From the NCBI RefSeq assembly GCF_016918785.1, contig NZ_JAFFPT010000013.1, forward strand, positions 1 through 64,000: 64,000 nt of DNA. The letters are read 5' to 3'. The notes beneath the pieces were generated by a model. The model worked only from the letters and a program-made list of their open reading frames with translations, had not been told where the DNA came from and did not search any database. Positions within the stretch are counted from its first letter, which is position 1; each line of letters opens with the position of its first letter. The position numbers were made by a program, and so were the translations under genes. This document shows, piece after piece, positions 50,567 to 64,000 of the stretch. Source of the DNA: Leptospira ainazelensis. Its GTDB lineage: Bacteria > Spirochaetota > Leptospiria > Leptospirales > Leptospiraceae.

Positions 50567-51226
50567 CTAAAGAATGGAATGAGGAGGAGACCATTTTTTT
50601 CCGGAAGCCACGGCCAATTCTAGTCTTCTAAGATATTCTTTTTTTGGAATTTGATACGCACCGAGCCCCAGAGTAACGATGTTTAGCTGCTGGGTATCGA
50701 AAAGATGGAACTGATCTTTTTTGAGCGCCTCAAATAAATGATACAATCCGATTTTACCGAAATCAGGAACAAAGGAGAACATCGACTCACCCGCAAAAAA
50801 ATTGCCGATAGCAACCCCATAGACCCCGCCTCCGAGTTTTCCGTTTTCATCCCAAACTTCGATTGAATGCGCATAACCGAGTTTGTGGAACTCGATATAA
50901 CCTTTGATAAAAAGATCGGTAATCCACGTTTCTTCGCCCGGCCGATAGGCACAACAGCGCATAACTTGTTCGAATGCGCGGTTGAAAGTAATCGTATATT
51001 TCTTCTGATTGATTTTCCGTTTCACACGTTTCGAAATATGCAACTTGTTGAGATCGAAAATTCCGCGCGGATCCAGACAATACCAAAGAATCGGCTGATC
51101 CGACCAAGGAAAGATCCCATTCTTATAAGCATAAAGAAGTCTTTCCGGAGAAAGGTCTCCGCCGACCGCGACTATCTCCCGGTCCCAAACGTGCGGATTT
51201 CTAAAAAAGTCGGAAAAGTCTTTCAA
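50567..51226 (-). CDS. aat: Leucyl/phenylalanyl-tRNA--protein transferase
   Basis: Adds Leu or Phe to N-terminal Arg/Lys residues, marking proteins for ClpAP degradation (N-end rule). The 219-residue length is normal. Family blocks are evident: [54 protein letters not shown] and [20 protein letters not shown]. The start is TTG at 51226, overlapping the thpR stop (TTGA), so the two are coupled. Confidence 0.95.
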   Translation of the reverse strand: MKDFSDFFRNPHVWDREIVAVGGDLSPERLLYAYKNGIFPWSDQPILWYCLDPRGIFDLNKLHISKRVKRKINQKKYTITFNRAFEQVMRCCAYRPGEETWITDLFIKGYIEFHKLGYAHSIEVWDENGKLGGGVYGVAIGNFFAGESMFSFVPDFGKIGLYHLFEALKKDQFHLFDTQQLNIVTLGLGAYQIPKKEYLRRLELAVASGKKWSPPHSIL

Positions 51227-51786
51227 AGTATTTTCCCATAATTCTTGTAAGACGGAAAAAGTGAAAAGGATTCTTCGATCGTATAAGTCGGTCCGTCCGA
51301 AGAGGATTTAGAAGAGTAGATATGAAATTCCAAAACCGGAAACCGGGAAGAAGAAAAGCCTGAGAATTCTTCCAAATAAAGAGATATCCGATCCAAGTTC
51401 GTATTTTTAAATCTCCCCATTGTTACGTGAGGATGATAGTCTTGGCGTTCCGGATTAAACCCGCGTTTTCGAAGACCGGAATCCAAAGTTTTCTGCAATT
51501 GAAGTAACGTTAGATTTTTCTCCACGTTAGCAAAAAGAATCGAAGGTGATTTTTGTTTTCCGAAAAAACCCACAGACCGAAGTTCCAGGTCGAAGTCGGG
51601 AAGTGAAATTTCGGAACAGAATTCGGAGATTCTTTCTACATCCTCGGAATTTTGTTCTCCTAGAAAAACTAAGGTGATATGAAAATTTTCATCGCTTACC
51701 CATTTGATATCGGGTAATCCGAAACAGATCGAGGTTAGCTGTTCTTTCACTCCGTCCGGAATGGAAATTCCCAGAAAAGTTCTCAT
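51223..51786 (-). CDS. thpR: RNA 2',3'-cyclic phosphodiesterase
   Basis: A 187-residue LigT/ThpR-type 2H phosphoesterase. The two catalytic HxTx motifs are HITL (36-39) and HVTM (120-123). It hydrolyses 2',3'-cyclic phosphates on RNA ends. Coupled to aat; pabB-pabC lies just upstream on the same strand, 10 bp away. Confidence 0.93.
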   Translation of the reverse strand: MRTFLGISIPDGVKEQLTSICFGLPDIKWVSDENFHITLVFLGEQNSEDVERISEFCSEISLPDFDLELRSVGFFGKQKSPSILFANVEKNLTLLQLQKTLDSGLRKRGFNPERQDYHPHVTMGRFKNTNLDRISLYLEEFSGFSSSRFPVLEFHIYSSKSSSDGPTYTIEESFSLFPSYKNYGKIL

Positions 51787-51796
51787 CCTCGAAAGC

Positions 51797-53611
51797 TTAG
51801 AACTTCCGCGGATTTTCGCAACTAGATTCTAAACTCGAATTTTTTGCAGAATCTTCGATCTTTTGAACTCGCAAAATTCCCCGAAGCGAATTACAAAGAA
51901 AAACGGAATCGGAGGACTTTAGGTCCTCCAAAGAAAGAGAACGTTCATAAAAACCCTTTCGTTTTAAAAGTCGATTGCGATAGATCCCCGGAAGAATTCC
52001 GGAAGAAACAAGCGGAGTAAAGTAAGAATCTCCGATTTTCAGAAAGACGTTTGTGATACTTCCTTCCGAAATCTCATTTCTTTCGTTTAAAAATAAAACG
52101 TCCAAATAAGAAGAATTTCTGGATCGAGTTCCTTCTCGGTCGTAGACGTCTCTGAGATTTGTTTTGTGTTTTCTGAATTCTGAAGAGGAATCCATCCGGG
52201 TCGAGCTGATTTGTAAGTTTCCATCTTTTTGAAAGGAGGAAAGAATCGAATGTTCGAAGTAAAAGTTTCCGGTCGTATTCAAGCAAATTTTGATACGATA
52301 AGAATTCTTCTCCTTACATGCGGAACGAACTTCCTGCAGACAAGAATCCCATCCGTTTTCGGAGAAAGGAAGTTTCAGAATTTCAGCCGAAGTTTTCATT
52401 CTGATTCGATGCTCCTTTTGAAAATAGAAAATTCCATTTTTGTAAAGTATCGTTTCAAATAAGGAAAAGTTTTGAGGCGCTTCGGAAAAAAATTTCGCCT
52501 TTTCTAAAATTTCTAGCCATTCTTTTTCAGGATCCGAATCCCATGTGATTCCAGATCCAATTCCGATTTTTCCTTTCCCATGAGAAATTTCTAATGTACG
52601 AATCGCTATCGAAAAAACGGCGTCCGAATTTGGACGAAAAATTCCGATTGCACCGGTATAAAGCCCTCTCGGTTTTTCCAATTCTTGAATCAATTCCATC
52701 GCTCTGAGTTTTGGAGCGCCGGTAATCGAACCTCCGGGAAATAATTCTCGGAAAATGCCGGTGGTTGTGATTTCGTCCGAAAGTTCGGATCGAATCGTAC
52801 TGGTCATTTGTAGAATCGTTTTGTATTTTTCCACGGAGAATAATTCCTGAACTTGGACGCTTCCTTTACGACTGATTTTTCCGAGATCATTTCTCATCAA
52901 ATCGGTGATCATCAGATTCTCCGCTTTTTCTTTTTCGGAGTTTTTTAAAAACTCGGAGTTTTTTTCATCTTCGGATTCGGTTTTTCCTCTCGGGTATGTT
53001 CCTTTCATGGGTTTCGTGATTATACTTCGTCCTCGTTTTTCAAAAAAAAGCTCCGGTGAAAACGAAAGAACGTCCAAATCCGGAATTCGTATCCAAGATC
53101 CGTATGAAACGGGTTGCCGATTTGAAAGTATATTATAGAATGATAAGATGTTGCCTTCAAAATCGAAAAGGATCCGATCCGTATAATTGATTTGATAGAT
53201 TTCCCCGAGAAAAAGTTTTTCACGAATCGATTTTAGATTTTGAAAATATTGATTCTGGTCCGGTAAGGATGAAATGTGAAATCCAAAATTTTGAGAAACG
53301 ATTTCTTCAATCTTCGGAAGAATTTCCGGTTCTTGAAAAACGCCGAAATACAAAAACGGAAAATCCGTTTGAAAATTTTTTCGATTTATTCCTGAAAAAA
53401 TTTCTCCGGCTTCGTAAGAAATAAATCCTGCGACGTGGAATCCATTTTGAATGTTGAGTTCGATTTCGTTAAGCGACGATTCGATTTCTTTTGAAGTAAA
53501 TGCCTTGATTGTGGTGATTGGGTTACGAAAGAGAATCTTTCCGGAAGGATGGAATCCTTCATCGAAAATCATAAAAGGCTGGTCAGAGAATAGGAGTTCT
53601 TCGATTCTCAT
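51797..53611 (-). CDS. Fused aminodeoxychorismate synthase component I and ADC lyase
   Basis: A 604-residue bifunctional enzyme for p-aminobenzoate. The N-terminal half is a PabB-type chorismate-utilising domain: [52 protein letters not shown] and ALRTLE-like IAIRTLEIS. The C-terminal quarter is a class IV aminotransferase-like lyase (PabC): [17 protein letters not shown] at its start, [15 protein letters not shown] and [16 protein letters not shown]. Its product feeds folP, encoded at 5.1 kb. Divergent from the histidine kinase across only 25 bp. Confidence 0.93.
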   Translation of the reverse strand: MRIEELLFSDQPFMIFDEGFHPSGKILFRNPITTIKAFTSKEIESSLNEIELNIQNGFHVAGFISYEAGEIFSGINRKNFQTDFPFLYFGVFQEPEILPKIEEIVSQNFGFHISSLPDQNQYFQNLKSIREKLFLGEIYQINYTDRILFDFEGNILSFYNILSNRQPVSYGSWIRIPDLDVLSFSPELFFEKRGRSIITKPMKGTYPRGKTESEDEKNSEFLKNSEKEKAENLMITDLMRNDLGKISRKGSVQVQELFSVEKYKTILQMTSTIRSELSDEITTTGIFRELFPGGSITGAPKLRAMELIQELEKPRGLYTGAIGIFRPNSDAVFSIAIRTLEISHGKGKIGIGSGITWDSDPEKEWLEILEKAKFFSEAPQNFSLFETILYKNGIFYFQKEHRIRMKTSAEILKLPFSENGWDSCLQEVRSACKEKNSYRIKICLNTTGNFYFEHSILSSFQKDGNLQISSTRMDSSSEFRKHKTNLRDVYDREGTRSRNSSYLDVLFLNERNEISEGSITNVFLKIGDSYFTPLVSSGILPGIYRNRLLKRKGFYERSLSLEDLKSSDSVFLCNSLRGILRVQKIEDSAKNSSLESSCENPRKF

Positions 53612-53630
53612 TTTAGAGCAAACTTAATTA

Positions 53631-55817
<2,187 letters not shown>

Positions 55818-55869
55818 GAATCTTCTGGTTTACAAAAAAAACTCCGACCCAAAACATTCTCACCGAAGT

Positions 55870-56475
55870 ATGAAAAAAGAAGAAAAAATTCAGGCTCGAA
55901 GAGAGGAGATTTTGGACGCGGCCTTGGATATCTTTTCTAAGAAAGGATATCACGCCGCGGGAATTGCGGACATCGCCGGAAAATTGGACATCGGTCACGG
56001 AACCTGTTATCGTTATTTTAAGAATAAATTGGATATTCTTCATGCGCTTTTGGATCAAGTTCAGGCCGGACTTTCCGAAGTGATCTCAAGACAAAGTCCG
56101 GATAAATCCAATTCCTTGGAAGAATACAGATTTCAGATCGGAGAGATCGGTGCCGGTTTATTCGAACTTTTTGGAAAGGACGTTCGAATCGGTCAGGTTT
56201 TCTTTTTTGAAACTCAGGGAATCGACGATTCTATTTCGATCAAGATCAAAAAAACTTATGATCTTTCGGCGAAGGTTACGGAGCTCTATTTGCTTAACGG
56301 AGTAAAAAAGGGATTTTTAAGAAAGAATCTGGATACGGACGTCGCTTCGAAAGCGGTCAATTCCATGATGTTTGAGGGAATTCGTCAGTCCATTTCCCAC
56401 AAATCAAACGAAGAATACGCGATTCGTTGGATGAAAGCGGTTCCGGACCTGATGTTGGATGGAATGAGGGCTTGA
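55870..56475 (+). CDS. TetR-family transcriptional regulator
   Basis: A 201-residue repressor-type protein. The N-terminal helix-turn-helix is ILDAALDIFSKKGYHAAGIADIAGKLDIGHGTCYRYFKNKLDIL. The ligand domain is divergent. It stands 114 bp upstream of a membrane-protein gene on the same strand, which is its likely target or a co-regulated gene. A GAATGA/TCATTC dyad in between could be its operator. Confidence 0.93.
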   Translation: MKKEEKIQARREEILDAALDIFSKKGYHAAGIADIAGKLDIGHGTCYRYFKNKLDILHALLDQVQAGLSEVISRQSPDKSNSLEEYRFQIGEIGAGLFELFGKDVRIGQVFFFETQGIDDSISIKIKKTYDLSAKVTELYLLNGVKKGFLRKNLDTDVASKAVNSMMFEGIRQSISHKSNEEYAIRWMKAVPDLMLDGMRA

Positions 56476-56528
56476 TTTGTAATATCTTTTCTACTTTTGA
56501 AAAGAAGGAGTTCCTACTTTTTTTTTAC

Positions 56529-56564
56529 TTGAAAAAAACTGAATGATGTGTCATTCTTTATTCA
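56529..56564. promoter_or_regulatory. Candidate TetR operator overlapping a promoter
   Basis: GAATGA (56541-56546) and TCATTC (56551-56556) form a 6-bp inverted repeat with a 4-bp centre, just after TTGAAA (56529-56534). The palindrome covers the expected -10 region (CATTCT, only a weak match). It lies between a TetR gene and the membrane gene whose ATG (56590) has AGGAG upstream. Confidence 0.45.
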
Positions 56565-56589
56565 AATTTAAGAAATAGGAGAATTGAAA

Positions 56590-57501
56590 ATGGTTCAAGT
56601 GGATGTTTTCTGGGCCTACGGATTAGGCGCAGGTTTTGCAATGGCGGCTTCTCGTCAGATTAAAAAAATTCAAAACTCGTCGGATTCTTCCCCGTTTGCG
56701 GCTTTGAAAGAGGTTGGTGAAAAGAAGGAAAAGATTCCATTTTGGAAAACTACATATTTTTTAATCAACGTGCTTTTCCTTTCCCTTGTCTTCGGACCAT
56801 CGGGACTCTACTTGGTCTGGCAATTTACAAGTTGGGAAACGATGCAGGTCCTGGATAAATCGATGCCGGGTTGGTTGGTCACTCTTTTCGGTTTTACAAA
56901 TGTTTCCCAGGGAATTCTCGCTTTCTGGATCGTTTGGAAACTTCTCGAAAAGTCGAAAGCATTTTTCGGTTTTTTACAAGTGATGCTGGGATATTTCGGA
57001 ATGTTTTTTATTCTCGTTCACGGTTGGGACGGAGAAGGTTATAAAAGATTTTTTTCGGCGACTCGCGAAGAATACCTCAACAACTGGTCTTGGAATACTG
57101 CGCTTTCTTGGTTAACTTCCGATGTCGCGATCACGTTGTATGTCATGGGACTGATTATGATCCCGATCATGATCGTTATTATGTCCAGATGGTTAGAAGA
57201 AGGTCTTGAGATTCAAGGCGTTTCCCTCGAACAGGAAACGAAAGAAGGAAAGGGAAGCCCGGTTCAAAGAATCGTTTTCTTTTTTGGCTCGGTTTTTATC
57301 GGAGCACTTGGGCTAGCGATTCTTTCGAGTTTGATCATCCACACGCTTGGGTGGGTTTTGGGAAGTATCGTCGCGGCAGGAGTTCTTTATATATTAGGGA
57401 TTTCTAAATTCGGAATTCTTTTCGCTTTTTACAAAGGAATTTTTCATCTCAAAGGAAACCCGACTTCACAAAGCGGAATTCCTGCGGAAGCAAGAGCTTA
57501 G
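56590..57501 (+). CDS. Polytopic membrane protein downstream of TetR
   Basis: A 303-residue integral membrane protein with about seven helices ([120 protein letters not shown]). AGGAG eight bases before ATG 56590 supports this start over TTG 56584. No transporter family recognised. Position suggests control by the upstream TetR protein. Confidence 0.7.
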   Translation: MVQVDVFWAYGLGAGFAMAASRQIKKIQNSSDSSPFAALKEVGEKKEKIPFWKTTYFLINVLFLSLVFGPSGLYLVWQFTSWETMQVLDKSMPGWLVTLFGFTNVSQGILAFWIVWKLLEKSKAFFGFLQVMLGYFGMFFILVHGWDGEGYKRFFSATREEYLNNWSWNTALSWLTSDVAITLYVMGLIMIPIMIVIMSRWLEEGLEIQGVSLEQETKEGKGSPVQRIVFFFGSVFIGALGLAILSSLIIHTLGWVLGSIVAAGVLYILGISKFGILFAFYKGIFHLKGNPTSQSGIPAEARA

Positions 57502-59000
57502 ACTTCGAGAGCCTTTTTGTATTCCTGAATCAATAGATCCGGGTCTTCGATTCCGACGGAGATCCGGATGAGATTTGGGTCCAATCCGTTTTCTTTTAAG
57601 AATTCGAGTCCTTCTTTTTTGGTCACTAATTCGTAGTGAGCCAAATAAACATAAAGCATGTTTAATGTGAATTCGGTTCCAAAGCTCGGGCCTTTTAGCA
57701 GCGCCAATCGATCGTAAAATGTTTCCAATGGAATCGAAAGCTCGATGGATAAAACTCCCGCTTGAATTCCGGGAATTCTTGTAATCTTTGAAAAGTTATC
57801 CGAGGACTCGGAAGATCCCGTCCAAAAAACATTCTTGATCCCGGGTTGTTTGGAAAAGAAATCCGCTAATTTTATTACATTGCCGCTGATTTTACGAACA
57901 CGATCTTCGTATCCTTTGATTTCATAAGCGAGTCTTTCACAATCGCGAATATAAGGACTTTCCACCAACTCTTTACAAATCGGAAGAATTTCCTGAAACC
58001 ATTGGGAGTTTCGATTTAGAATCAGAGCTCCCATCATCAAATCCCCGTTTCCACAGGCGAACTTCGTAAGACTTTCTATGATTCCATCCACGTACGGAAG
58101 CACATCGATTACTGCGGATCCGGCGATGGAAATATCGGCGATCAATGGAACTTTATGTTTATCCACGATCGATTTTAGTTTTAGATAATCCGGAACCAAA
58201 AGAAGGGGATTGGTCGGGCATTCGGTGATTATGCCCGCGACACGATCTCCATTTTGATTCAGAAATTGTTCGAGATCATCCAAGTCCGTCGCGTTATGGA
58301 TCACATAAGAATCGTTAGTGTATTTTTCCATGATGCGGATATTATCCACATACAACCAACCCAAACGGATCCAAATCGTTTTGTTCCGCTTTTTTTGAAT
58401 TCGATTTAAGGCTTCGAATACGGTATAAACCCCGTTCATGCCGGAAGAAGAAAGTAGAATCTCGGGATTAGAATTTCCATAAAAGGAAGAAAGCGTGGAA
58501 ATAATTTTCTGAATAGGATTTTCTTTTTCAACCTTCTCTCGAAAGATTTCCTGAAGAATTCCTTTTTTTAAAAGAAAGTCCTCCGCTTTTCTGGAGGACG
58601 CAAGACAACCCGTGTGTTGAATGAAGGATAGAATTTCTTTTTCCAATTCTTTGAGGTTCGGAATGACTAACGTGACGATTTCCTCGTCTTCTATGATTTC
58701 AAATTCTTGAATGGAGAATTTTTGGACGATCGTGTCCGCGGCTTTTCTGGAAGAAACGATAAACTGAGGAGTGGTGATCTTTCTGTTTTCGCGATTGTAA
58801 TCTAAAATTCTCGCGATATAAGAATGCGCCACAAATCTAGGATAACCCGACTTCAATCGGGAAAGAGTTTCGGTTCTTTTTTCTTCGTAGCCGACGACGT
58901 CGATAAGATGAGGAAGGCTTACCGATACGGCATGAATGTTTTCGAACGGAATTCTCTCTCCGCAAAGAGTCCTATGTGGTTCGCTGATTTCTTTTAACAT
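57498..59000 (-). CDS. PLP-dependent Cys/Met-metabolism (cystathionine synthase-like) enzyme
   Basis: A 500-residue enzyme of the MetB/MetC family, longer than the usual 380-400 because of an N-terminal extension of about 100 residues ([24 protein letters not shown]), reminiscent of fungal cystathionine gamma-synthases. PLP features are present: [41 protein letters not shown] and the Schiff-base Lys in [12 protein letters not shown] (about 312), with C-terminal [12 protein letters not shown]. The CGNGD site replaces the usual GGHSD, so substrate specificity is uncertain. Overlaps the membrane protein by 4 bp, convergent. Confidence 0.85.
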   Translation of the reverse strand: MLKEISEPHRTLCGERIPFENIHAVSVSLPHLIDVVGYEEKRTETLSRLKSGYPRFVAHSYIARILDYNRENRKITTPQFIVSSRKAADTIVQKFSIQEFEIIEDEEIVTLVIPNLKELEKEILSFIQHTGCLASSRKAEDFLLKKGILQEIFREKVEKENPIQKIISTLSSFYGNSNPEILLSSSGMNGVYTVFEALNRIQKKRNKTIWIRLGWLYVDNIRIMEKYTNDSYVIHNATDLDDLEQFLNQNGDRVAGIITECPTNPLLLVPDYLKLKSIVDKHKVPLIADISIAGSAVIDVLPYVDGIIESLTKFACGNGDLMMGALILNRNSQWFQEILPICKELVESPYIRDCERLAYEIKGYEDRVRKISGNVIKLADFFSKQPGIKNVFWTGSSESSDNFSKITRIPGIQAGVLSIELSIPLETFYDRLALLKGPSFGTEFTLNMLYVYLAHYELVTKKEGLEFLKENGLDPNLIRISVGIEDPDLLIQEYKKALEV

Positions 59001-59066
59001 TTCTTTGATTCCAGTTCGAGATCGATCCGTGATTTTTCAACCTGTAAAATTCTAAGATTTAGCTCT

Positions 59067-60164
<1,098 letters not shown>

Positions 60165-60165
60165 C

Positions 60166-60777
<612 letters not shown>

Positions 60778-60803
60778 ACCCCAAAGAGAAACTGAAACAT
60801 ATT

Positions 60804-61964
60804 ATGAATATTGAATCCATTTTGAAAAATAAGATCGTATCAAGAACGTTTATCCTTAAGAATACGATTTTGATTTTGTTTACGGTTTCTTTTTTTAATC
60901 TCTGCAAAAGTAGCCACGAAACCTTTATCGAAGAAATTCAAGAGCTGGTAGAACAGGAAAAATACGAAAAGGCCGCGGACAAATTAAAGGACAAACTTCA
61001 ATCGCCGAAAGATCGCGATGAAATTCTTTCCTCGGAAGCTCCGGATTCGGCAAGGGTGATCGAATTTTCAAATGATCGATTGAAGCTGGTTTGGACCGAA
61101 GATCAAAAAATATTCTATCAAGACCTCTCGGCAGGAGAAAACAATTCAAGAAGTTTGGATCAGGTTCCTTCAAATTTATCTCTTTCACAAAACGCAAATT
61201 ATGCGCTGGTGGAATATCCGATGCAAACATCCGGAGGTTGTAGATACGTTGCGATTTCATTGAAGGATTCGAGTCTTTCTTACGAAGCGGGAGCTCAGGT
61301 CTCCTGCAAGAATCGCGGATCGATTCTTCCGGACGGGTCTAAAATTTATTACTTTGTGGATGATAATCTATACGAAGAAAAAACGGTGGAACCTAGAAAG
61401 CCGGTCTTAGTATTGAATAAGGAGAAAATCGTTTCTCCGTTTCCGAATTTAAAAACTCGTTCTCTCATGTATTCTTCCGGAAATTCTTTTTTGATTTTTT
61501 CCGGTAATGCAGGCGCATACAATCTTTACTGGTTTCATCCCACACAAAAGACCGCGGAAAAAATCGATAAGGATATTCTGAGTCCGATTCTTTATTACGG
61601 CAACGGTGAAAGCGCGTATTATATCGGCGGCGAAATCGGTAAGTTGCATCTAAGAAGAATCAACTTTTCTTCGAAAGGGAAACCTGCGATCACGAAACTA
61701 TTTACGGTGAGCAGAAAGGAAATTTATCCTTGGAAATTGGCGAAGAAAAATGAGTTTCTTTCGGGTTATTCAGGCAAAGTTCATCTCTGGGGGCCTTTGA
61801 AAAAAAGTCAAAATCTCCCGATCCTTTGTGAAAGAGCTTATCTTTCCGGCGATGATCGGATCGTCTGTGAAACGGAACCCGGTCAATTGATTTTGAGCAA
61901 ACTCGACTTTCAACCTGAAGATTGGAGTATCTGGAAACTCTACGAAGAAGTTCGCAGCAAATAA
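60804..61964 (+). CDS. Putative lipoprotein with propeller-like repeats
   Basis: A 386-residue exported protein: the signal runs [13 protein letters not shown] (lipobox Cys near 34). A charged helix ([25 protein letters not shown]) is followed by beta-rich segments suggestive of a propeller ([52 protein letters not shown]). No known domain can be named. Convergent with the nitrilase-like gene with a 3-bp gap. Confidence 0.72.
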   Translation: MNIESILKNKIVSRTFILKNTILILFTVSFFNLCKSSHETFIEEIQELVEQEKYEKAADKLKDKLQSPKDRDEILSSEAPDSARVIEFSNDRLKLVWTEDQKIFYQDLSAGENNSRSLDQVPSNLSLSQNANYALVEYPMQTSGGCRYVAISLKDSSLSYEAGAQVSCKNRGSILPDGSKIYYFVDDNLYEEKTVEPRKPVLVLNKEKIVSPFPNLKTRSLMYSSGNSFLIFSGNAGAYNLYWFHPTQKTAEKIDKDILSPILYYGNGESAYYIGGEIGKLHLRRINFSSKGKPAITKLFTVSRKEIYPWKLAKKNEFLSGYSGKVHLWGPLKKSQNLPILCERAYLSGDDRIVCETEPGQLILSKLDFQPEDWSIWKLYEEVRSK

Positions 61965-61967
61965 GGA

Positions 61968-63014
61968 TTATAAGAATAGGTTGAGAATCAACGGCTCTTT
62001 GCTGTTCACGCCCGGAGTCGGAGCACCGTATCTCGTCTTTACGTAACTTCCGCCTTCGAAATCTCGATCGATCAACGAACCGGAAGGAATCACTCGAATC
62101 GTTGATTCGAAATTGGATTTAGTCGCCCATTCTTTCAGAAATGTCTCCGATGATTCTTCTCCGATCGCGATGATCCTGGAAACGAACGTCTTCTTGATCT
62201 TTTCTTGGAACTCAGTGTTTTTGAATTCTTCTAAATAAAAAATGCCGAATCTTGCAAATGGAAATTGATAGCTGATTAATGGAATGTCGTTCTCTTTCGG
62301 AGAGGAAAGATTGCTTTCCGTAAACTTGGAAAGATCTTTTCTCCATACTTCCGAAGGATTGTGGAATAGAAATTCTTTGGCGAGTTTTCCGTTCGGTTCA
62401 AAGAGAAACACAAATTCTTTCCATTCCCCTTCCGAATTCGAAATCAAATTTCCGTTTTCCAGATTTGCACCGGGCAAAAGGATCGAACCCGGCATAAGAT
62501 AAACTCCATAGGTTCTGGAAAGATTAGAAAAGATTCTTTGATAGGTGGATGAAATTTTTGAATACGGATCGGTCCTTTGTCCCGTAATCAACCCGATCCA
62601 ATTTTTAAAACGAATTTCCAGGCTCAAAAGGAAAAATGCTCTTTCTAAATTTGGGCTGGAGAAAACTTCCTGACGCGCATTTAGAAAATATAAAAAACTT
62701 CCGGAATGGGAAGGAAGGACGACTAACGTATTTTTTTTGATGAATCCTTTTTGTTTCGCCTGTTTGAGCGGATTATCCAGGGTTTTCAAAAATCTTTCTT
62801 CCGAAGAAAAGTCTTCGAGTCGCCATTCGGGCTGGATTACAAGAATATTTCCCGCGTTTCTGTCGTATCCGGCGGTAAGAATCTGATATTCTTTTTGTTT
62901 GAGTGCCGCGTATTGTTCCGAAGAAATTTCTTTTCCGGAAAAAATAGATGCGATTCCCAAAAAAATAGGAATCAAGATAAACGATACGATTGTGTTTTTC
63001 CAAAATGGAGTCAT
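61968..63014 (-). CDS. Nitrilase-fold-like membrane-anchored protein, catalytic residues doubtful
   Basis: A 348-residue protein with an N-terminal transmembrane or signal helix ([17 protein letters not shown]). The rest has the beta-sandwich rhythm of carbon-nitrogen hydrolases ([57 protein letters not shown]), but where nitrilases carry Glu, Lys and Cys I read Ser/His, no clear Lys and Tyr. It may be a pseudo-enzyme or a different family. ATG at 63014 is chosen because the open frame to 63320 overlaps the NUDIX gene and has no family-like sequence. Confidence 0.55.
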   Translation of the reverse strand: MTPFWKNTIVSFILIPIFLGIASIFSGKEISSEQYAALKQKEYQILTAGYDRNAGNILVIQPEWRLEDFSSEERFLKTLDNPLKQAKQKGFIKKNTLVVLPSHSGSFLYFLNARQEVFSSPNLERAFFLLSLEIRFKNWIGLITGQRTDPYSKISSTYQRIFSNLSRTYGVYLMPGSILLPGANLENGNLISNSEGEWKEFVFLFEPNGKLAKEFLFHNPSEVWRKDLSKFTESNLSSPKENDIPLISYQFPFARFGIFYLEEFKNTEFQEKIKKTFVSRIIAIGEESSETFLKEWATKSNFESTIRVIPSGSLIDRDFEGGSYVKTRYGAPTPGVNSKEPLILNLFL

Positions 63015-63025
63015 ATTCTTTTTCT

Positions 63026-63517
63026 CTAATGAACTAAAGATGAGTATTCCTTGAGATAGAGATTGACCGCGTCGAGCATGTATTCCGAGAACAACGGACT
63101 CGGATTGTAAGAATGGACGTTTTCCCAAGCGATGTAGTCGTGTTCTTCGGAAAGTCGAATTTCCCCGCCTAAAAAATTCGCGTGATAGGCGACGATGATA
63201 CAAGGAAAGTTGCCCTCGTTGACGCGGTGTTTGTGAATAAAAAGAGGTTTTGCTGAAACTTCGATTTGAACGTTCGAACCTAATTCTTCTTCGATTTCGC
63301 GTTCCATACTGAGTTTCCAATCTTGGTAAAACTCGTCCTCGTTCATTCTTCCGCCCGGCAGGTCTCCAAGGCCCGATTTTCGATCTCTGAGAATCAGTAA
63401 TTCGTCTCCCTTTCTTAGAAATAGTTTTTGAGTGATTTGAAAGAAGCCGTGTTTGCTCAAGGATGATTCATTCTCCGAGTTTCCATACAGGGGCTGATAA
63501 TTTTTCTTTGCTGACAA
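63026..63517 (-). CDS. NUDIX hydrolase
   Basis: A 163-residue enzyme that hydrolyses a nucleoside diphosphate linked to another moiety. The Nudix box is [12 protein letters not shown]...[10 protein letters not shown], an insertion-bearing version of GX5EX7REUXEEXGU. Preceding strands ([18 protein letters not shown]) match. The substrate cannot be deduced. TTG start at 63517, with GGAGACGAAG 10-15 bases upstream. The nitrilase-like gene follows 11 bp downstream of its stop. Confidence 0.88.
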   Translation of the reverse strand: MSAKKNYQPLYGNSENESSLSKHGFFQITQKLFLRKGDELLILRDRKSGLGDLPGGRMNEDEFYQDWKLSMEREIEEELGSNVQIEVSAKPLFIHKHRVNEGNFPCIIVAYHANFLGGEIRLSEEHDYIAWENVHSYNPSPLFSEYMLDAVNLYLKEYSSLVH

Positions 63518-63624
63518 TCATTTTTATCTTCGTCTCCTATTTTGCGTGCTGATCCGCAAAAGGAGTCAAAACAAGATTCTTAGATAATTATAAGAATCTT
63601 GTTTGTGATTTTCGGAGTTGGAAC

Positions 63625-64000
63625 TTAACGATTGGAATAGAAGAACGCCAAGATTAAAGTGAGGACGATAAATATTAAGTTTAGAATAAAACCGGAATGA
63701 AGTTGTTTTCGTTCCGTCGGTTTTAGAAAATACGCGGCAAAGATGACGGATATAAATCCCCCTAGATGAGCCCAACGAGCTACTCCGTCGTCGTTAAATA
63801 CATTGGTTATATCAGAGTAAACCATGATCCAAGCGACGAGAAATACGGGAAAGGGAATGTTCTTCTGATTAAAACGCAACGAGAAGGGGGAAAGAAGCGC
63901 TGCCACTGCGGCTATTCCGGAAATTGCGCCGGAGGCTCCGACTACGGGCGTCGAATCGTGTAATATAATTCCTCGAATGAAAGAATCCAAAAGGGAAGAA
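63625..64000 (-). CDS. Rhomboid-family intramembrane serine protease (partial, C-terminal part)
   Basis: The frame is open at the window edge, so the N-terminal helices lie outside. Visible are the catalytic-Ser motif [26 protein letters not shown] with the catalytic His, and further helices ([36 protein letters not shown]). This is the rhomboid GxSG...H dyad. The frame's only start-like codon inside the window (TTG 63990) is probably not the real start. Confidence 0.9.
   Translation of the reverse strand, partial: SSLLDSFIRGIILHDSTPVVGASGAISGIAAVAALLSPFSLRFNQKNIPFPVFLVAWIMVYSDITNVFNDDGVARWAHLGGFISVIFAAYFLKPTERKQLHSGFILNLIFIVLTLILAFFYSNR

Noticed and set aside
63015..63320. N-terminal extension of the nitrilase-like frame
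   Set aside because: It overlaps the NUDIX gene in another frame and its basic, Arg-rich sequence is typical of a shadow.

Overview
The window looks like a chromosomal segment of a Leptospira species (spirochaete). The evidence is moderate GC with AT-rich intergenic DNA, frequent TTG/GTG starts, many secreted proteins with a loose lipobox (FFSSC, LFTIHC, FMLSC, LFFQC), two very large 7TM-HAMP-PP2C-TPR regulators, and several lipoprotein or small-protein families I associate with Leptospira. The species cannot be fixed from sequence alone. Nearly all of it is ordinary core or clade-specific chromosome. I see no prophage, insertion sequence, CRISPR array or rRNA.

Layout. 1-5 kb: a PAP2 phosphatase gene wrecked by a 77-bp inverted repeat at the window edge, then hisS, a DUF1577/PilZ-like protein and a PD40-OmpA protein, all on the minus strand. 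5-13 kb: folP, two TPR genes, rlpA, a Cys-rich lipoprotein, cysE, a site-2 protease and a propeller protein. 12.5-15.2 kb: a MATE exporter and a dicarboxylate/amino-acid symporter, abutting. 15.3-22.8 kb: two tandem paralogous PP2C (SpoIIE-type) receptors flanking an HExxH peptidase. 22.9-29.9 kb: DUF2147, dcd, enoyl-CoA hydratase, a TIG lipoprotein, a VOC protein, a two-gene unit (Tat-exported FAD oxidoreductase plus His-bearing membrane protein) and a HAD hydrolase. 30-38.2 kb: methyltransferase, dapF, plsC, an anti-sigma-like ATPase convergent with a STAS-like protein, a cupin with an overlapping tiny BFD-like Fe-S protein, a gene-poor 1-kb stretch, a lipoprotein, and tRNA-Arg plus two tRNA-Ser. 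38.3-47.7 kb: RNA uracil methyltransferase, Lys-rich secreted protein, AraC regulator, hemerythrin, secreted GDSL hydrolase, and a plus-strand run of envelope genes ending in a lactonase-like lipoprotein. 48-64 kb: acyl-CoA ligase, a second Lys-rich secreted protein, aat-thpR-pabBC, a MASE1 histidine kinase, a TetR regulator with a membrane target, a cystathionine-synthase-like PLP enzyme, prfA, lipoproteins, a degenerate nitrilase-like protein, NUDIX and a rhomboid protease cut by the window end.

How the genes connect. Translation is served by hisS, prfA, aat, the tRNAs and the RNA methyltransferase. folP and the fused pabB-pabC supply folate. cysE and the PLP enzyme touch sulfur amino acids. 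plsC, the acyl-CoA ligase and the hydratase handle lipids. dapF and rlpA concern the cell wall. Signalling is prominent: two PP2C phosphatases, a STAS-like antagonist and a HATPase anti-sigma-like protein are the parts of a partner-switching network, although they are not in one operon.

The most unusual observations are the inverted-repeat disruption at the left edge, the duplicated PP2C receptor locus with its embedded peptidase, the overlapping BFD-like/cupin pair, the palindrome plus 5'-UTR hairpin before the 36.1-kb lipoprotein, the uncharacterised oxidoreductase/His-membrane pair, and a nitrilase-like protein that appears to lack its catalytic residues. None can be claimed as a new system without searches.
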